DNA from: an uncultured Bacteroidales bacterium | GTDB lineage: Bacteria; Bacteroidota; Bacteroidia; Bacteroidales; Muribaculaceae | Length of the DNA: 64,000 bases | Reading direction: 5' to 3' | NCBI GenBank assembly: GCA_902777835.1 | Contig: CACYVC010000011.1 | Coordinates: forward strand, 62,001 to 126,000 | Shown here: positions 61,901 through 64,000 of the stretch, piece by piece | How positions within the stretch are numbered: the first letter of the stretch is position 1 | Layout: the number at the start of each line of letters is the position of its first letter | Program-made: the position numbers and the translations under genes | Notes under the pieces: model-generated | Told to the model about the DNA's origin: nothing | What the model saw: the letters and a program-made list of their open reading frames with translations, nothing else | Databases searched by the model: none

Positions 61901-62995
61901 ATGAGCAGTTTTTTGAAATTTGTAAAGAAGGAGACTCTTCACATCTTGCGCGACAACCGCACGATGCTCATTGCGCTGCTCATGCCAGTGGTGCAGATTC
62001 TGCTATTCGGCTTTGCCATCTCTACCGAGGTCAACAATGTGAACGTGGCTGTGGTAGCACCCAAGTGGGACGAGCAGATAAGACAAAGCGTCAACAGACT
62101 CTCGGCAAATCCTTATTTCACCTATATAGGTCACATCACCGAAAATGATATAGACCAATATCTGCGCTCAGGAAAAGTTGATGCCATTGTGGTTTTTGCC
62201 CACGATTTCGACAAACTCATAACTCAATGGAAGCAGAACGGAAACGGCAAAGCCGCCATGCAATTCATCATGGATGCCTCCAACACCAATACAGCCCAAG
62301 CAGGTGCAGGATACCTCAATAACATACTTGCTGACGAACTCATGCAGAGCAACAACTTGGTAGAAACCCACATGCTCTTTAACCCACAAATGAAGAGCGC
62401 ATTCAACTTTGTGCCAGGCATCATGGGCATGATTTTTATCCTGATTTGCGCCATGCTGACCTCAGTTGCAATAGTTCGTGAGAAAGAGACAGGCACAATG
62501 GATGTGCTGCTCGTCTCTCCGGTACGACCTCTCACCATCATCCTTGCAAAGATGACACCCTACTTCATCCTCTCGTGCATCAATCTGACTACAATACTGC
62601 TGCTGGCGCGATTTGTGCTGGGCATTCCCATGTCGGGCAACTTAGGAAGCATTATAGTGGTATCGCTGGTATATCTTGCACTCTCGCTCTCATTAGGACT
62701 GCTCATTTCCACCATCGCAAAGCAGCAGATTGTAGCGCTCCTCATCTCGGCAGCCGTAATGATTATGCCCATTGTGATGCTCTCGGGAATGTTGTTCCCC
62801 GTTGAGAATATGCCCGCTGTTCTTAAACCTGTCTCTGCAATAGTGCCTGCGCGATGGTATATCGATGCAATGCGCAAGCTCTTGATTCAAGGTGCCTCGT
62901 TCGGCCTTATCCTCAAAGACTTCCTCATCCTAGTGGGGATGACAATCGCTCTACTGGCTATCGCTTTAAAGAAATTCAACGACAAACTTGAGTAA
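61901..62995 (+). CDS. ABC-2 type transporter permease (YbhS-like)
   Basis: A 364-residue inner-membrane permease of the ABC-2 type. The N-terminal helix (TMLIALLMPVVQILLFGFA) is followed by a periplasmic domain of about 130 residues, then five helices including GIMGMIFILICAMLTSVAIV. The EKETGTMDVLLVSPVRPLTI coupling helix (E-x-E-x-G-T) is characteristic. With the next gene it makes a permease pair. It should export amphiphilic drugs or envelope components together with the ATPases and TolC-like channel. Confidence 0.92.
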   Translation: MSSFLKFVKKETLHILRDNRTMLIALLMPVVQILLFGFAISTEVNNVNVAVVAPKWDEQIRQSVNRLSANPYFTYIGHITENDIDQYLRSGKVDAIVVFAHDFDKLITQWKQNGNGKAAMQFIMDASNTNTAQAGAGYLNNILADELMQSNNLVETHMLFNPQMKSAFNFVPGIMGMIFILICAMLTSVAIVREKETGTMDVLLVSPVRPLTIILAKMTPYFILSCINLTTILLLARFVLGIPMSGNLGSIIVVSLVYLALSLSLGLLISTIAKQQIVALLISAAVMIMPIVMLSGMLFPVENMPAVLKPVSAIVPARWYIDAMRKLLIQGASFGLILKDFLILVGMTIALLAIALKKFNDKLE

Positions 62996-63001
62996 ACGCC
63001 C

Positions 63002-64000
63002 ATGTCAACGCTAAAAGTATTACTGAAAAAAGAAGTGTTGCAATTTAAGCGCAACTCTTTCTTGCCCAAGCTCGTGGTGGTGTTCCCCATCATGATAATG
63101 CTCATCATTCCCTGGGTGACGACGATGGACGTGCGCCACGTGAATGTTAGCGTTGTTGACAATGACCACTCACAACTCTCACAGCGCATCATCAACAAAA
63201 TTAACGCAAGTGAATATCTCACACTGCATAGCGTGACTGGCAACTTCGACCTTTCGTTCAAGAGCCTGGAGAACGGCGATGTGGATGCCATTCTTGAGAT
63301 TCCTAAATACTTCGAGAAAGGATTTGTCACTGGTAGCACCAAGAAGTTGAGCATCAGTGCAAACAGTGTTAACGCCACAAAAGGCAGCCTCGGTTCGCAG
63401 TATCTTGCACAGACTCTTGCTGCAAGTATAAAGGAAATGAAGGCAAGCCTCTCGCCTGTGCAAGCTGGCGACCTCGTGGTGATTCAGAACCGCTACAACC
63501 CTACTTTAGAATACCGCAACTTCATGATTCCCGCTATCTTAGTGATTCTAATAATCATTATCACAGGATTCTTGCCAGCACTCAACTTGGTAGGTGAAAA
63601 AGAGGCGGGAACTATCGAGCAGATTAACGTGACGCCCGTGAGCCGATTTGCCTTCACCCTTGCAAAACTTATTGTCTATTGGGTCGCAGGACTCATTGTC
63701 ATCACTATAGCACTAATTGTGGCGTGGCTGGTCTATGGACAAACGGCAGTGGGAAGTCTGCTAACCATCTATACAGGAGCATTCCTTTTCATACTTGTGA
63801 TTTCAGGATTTGGATTGATAGCGTCGAACATCTCATCGACTATGCAGCAGGCAGTGTTCTTCATGTTTTTCTTTGTGATGGTGTTCATGCTCATGAGCGG
63901 ACTGCTCACACCCATCGAGTCGATGCCGCAGTGGGCGCAATATGTCACCTATGTGCTGCCGCCGCGCTATTTCATCACCATTATGCGCTCGGTGTTCCTC
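63002..64000 (+). CDS. ABC-2 type transporter permease (YbhR-like), cut by window end
   Basis: The reading frame opens with ATG at 63002 and remains open to base 64000, giving 333 codons and no stop; the end lies outside the window. It begins STLKVLLKKEVLQFKRNSF, then a first helix, a periplasmic domain, and NLVGEKEAGTIEQINVTPV as coupling helix. Later helices include VFFMFFFVMVFMLMSGLLTPIESMP. It parallels the preceding permease and forms a heterodimer with it by inference. The start is 6 bases after the previous stop. Confidence 0.93.
   Translation, partial: MSTLKVLLKKEVLQFKRNSFLPKLVVVFPIMIMLIIPWVTTMDVRHVNVSVVDNDHSQLSQRIINKINASEYLTLHSVTGNFDLSFKSLENGDVDAILEIPKYFEKGFVTGSTKKLSISANSVNATKGSLGSQYLAQTLAASIKEMKASLSPVQAGDLVVIQNRYNPTLEYRNFMIPAILVILIIIITGFLPALNLVGEKEAGTIEQINVTPVSRFAFTLAKLIVYWVAGLIVITIALIVAWLVYGQTAVGSLLTIYTGAFLFILVISGFGLIASNISSTMQQAVFFMFFFVMVFMLMSGLLTPIESMPQWAQYVTYVLPPRYFITIMRSVFL

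Overview
This window looks like a chromosomal segment of a Bacteroidales bacterium, most likely a gut Prevotellaceae or Muribaculaceae relative. The reasons are a short primary sigma factor without region 1.1, repeated promoters of the Bacteroidetes type (TTG, about 20 bases, TAnnTTTG), a serine palmitoyltransferase-type enzyme, DUF5106 and DUF4369 thioredoxin-fold proteins, exported proteins ending in C-terminal sorting tails, and dockerin-like EF-hand motifs. The assignment is by family recognition only; no search was run.

Layout. 1-3.2 kb: 3' part of an HtrA/DegP protease, rpoD, a YbjQ-family gene and tRNA-Ala(GGC). 3.2-24.7 kb: a Wzx/Wzy-type surface polysaccharide (capsule/EPS) locus running one way. 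It holds ugd, flippase, EpsG-like polymerase, at least five intact glycosyltransferases plus one broken one, a pyruvyltransferase, an Fe-S protein of the F420 hydrogenase beta type, acyltransferases, a PglC-like initiating phosphoglycosyltransferase, a CapK/PaaK-like adenylating enzyme next to an ATP-grasp enzyme, and a PglE-like aminotransferase. The first 11 kb of glycan genes and the 19.5-23.5 kb part are visibly AT-rich and two genes are broken, so the locus looks mosaic. A 508-bp unit bounded by perfect 19-bp inverted repeats and carrying only a GxxExxY (PD-(D/E)XK-like) gene sits inside it.

24.9-30.8 kb: housekeeping genes (YhcC-type radical SAM, a compact chorismate synthase, YbaK, a DUF5106 protein, TilS, serine palmitoyltransferase). 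31-36.8 kb: two exported repeat proteins with cohesin-like and dockerin-like parts. 37-38.6 kb: an AbiH-family phage-defence gene with a small upstream partner and a long, apparently structured leader. 38.6-48.4 kb: uvrB, ygiQ, an ECF sigma/anti-sigma pair with an exported protein, pgeF, a fucose-isomerase-fold protein and a CobW-type GTPase with a His/Asp/Glu-rich segment. 48.6-50.2 kb: an exported protein with a sorting tail. 50.2-54.7 kb: a second small glycan locus (three glycosyltransferases, an ATP-grasp-like protein, a PIG-L deacetylase). 54.8-56.8 kb: a DUF4369 lipoprotein and a small outer-membrane barrel protein. 57-64 kb: a TetR-TolC-HlyD-ABC-ABC-permease-permease efflux operon resembling ybhGFSR, cut by the window end.

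Micro-repeat blocks (GAACTATG-like and TTCCACC-like units) occur at several gene 3' ends, twice as a composite in opposite orientation, and a related repeat appears to have become coding. The strongest candidates for something undescribed are the inverted-repeat GxxExxY unit, the structured leader before the AbiH pair, and these micro-repeats.
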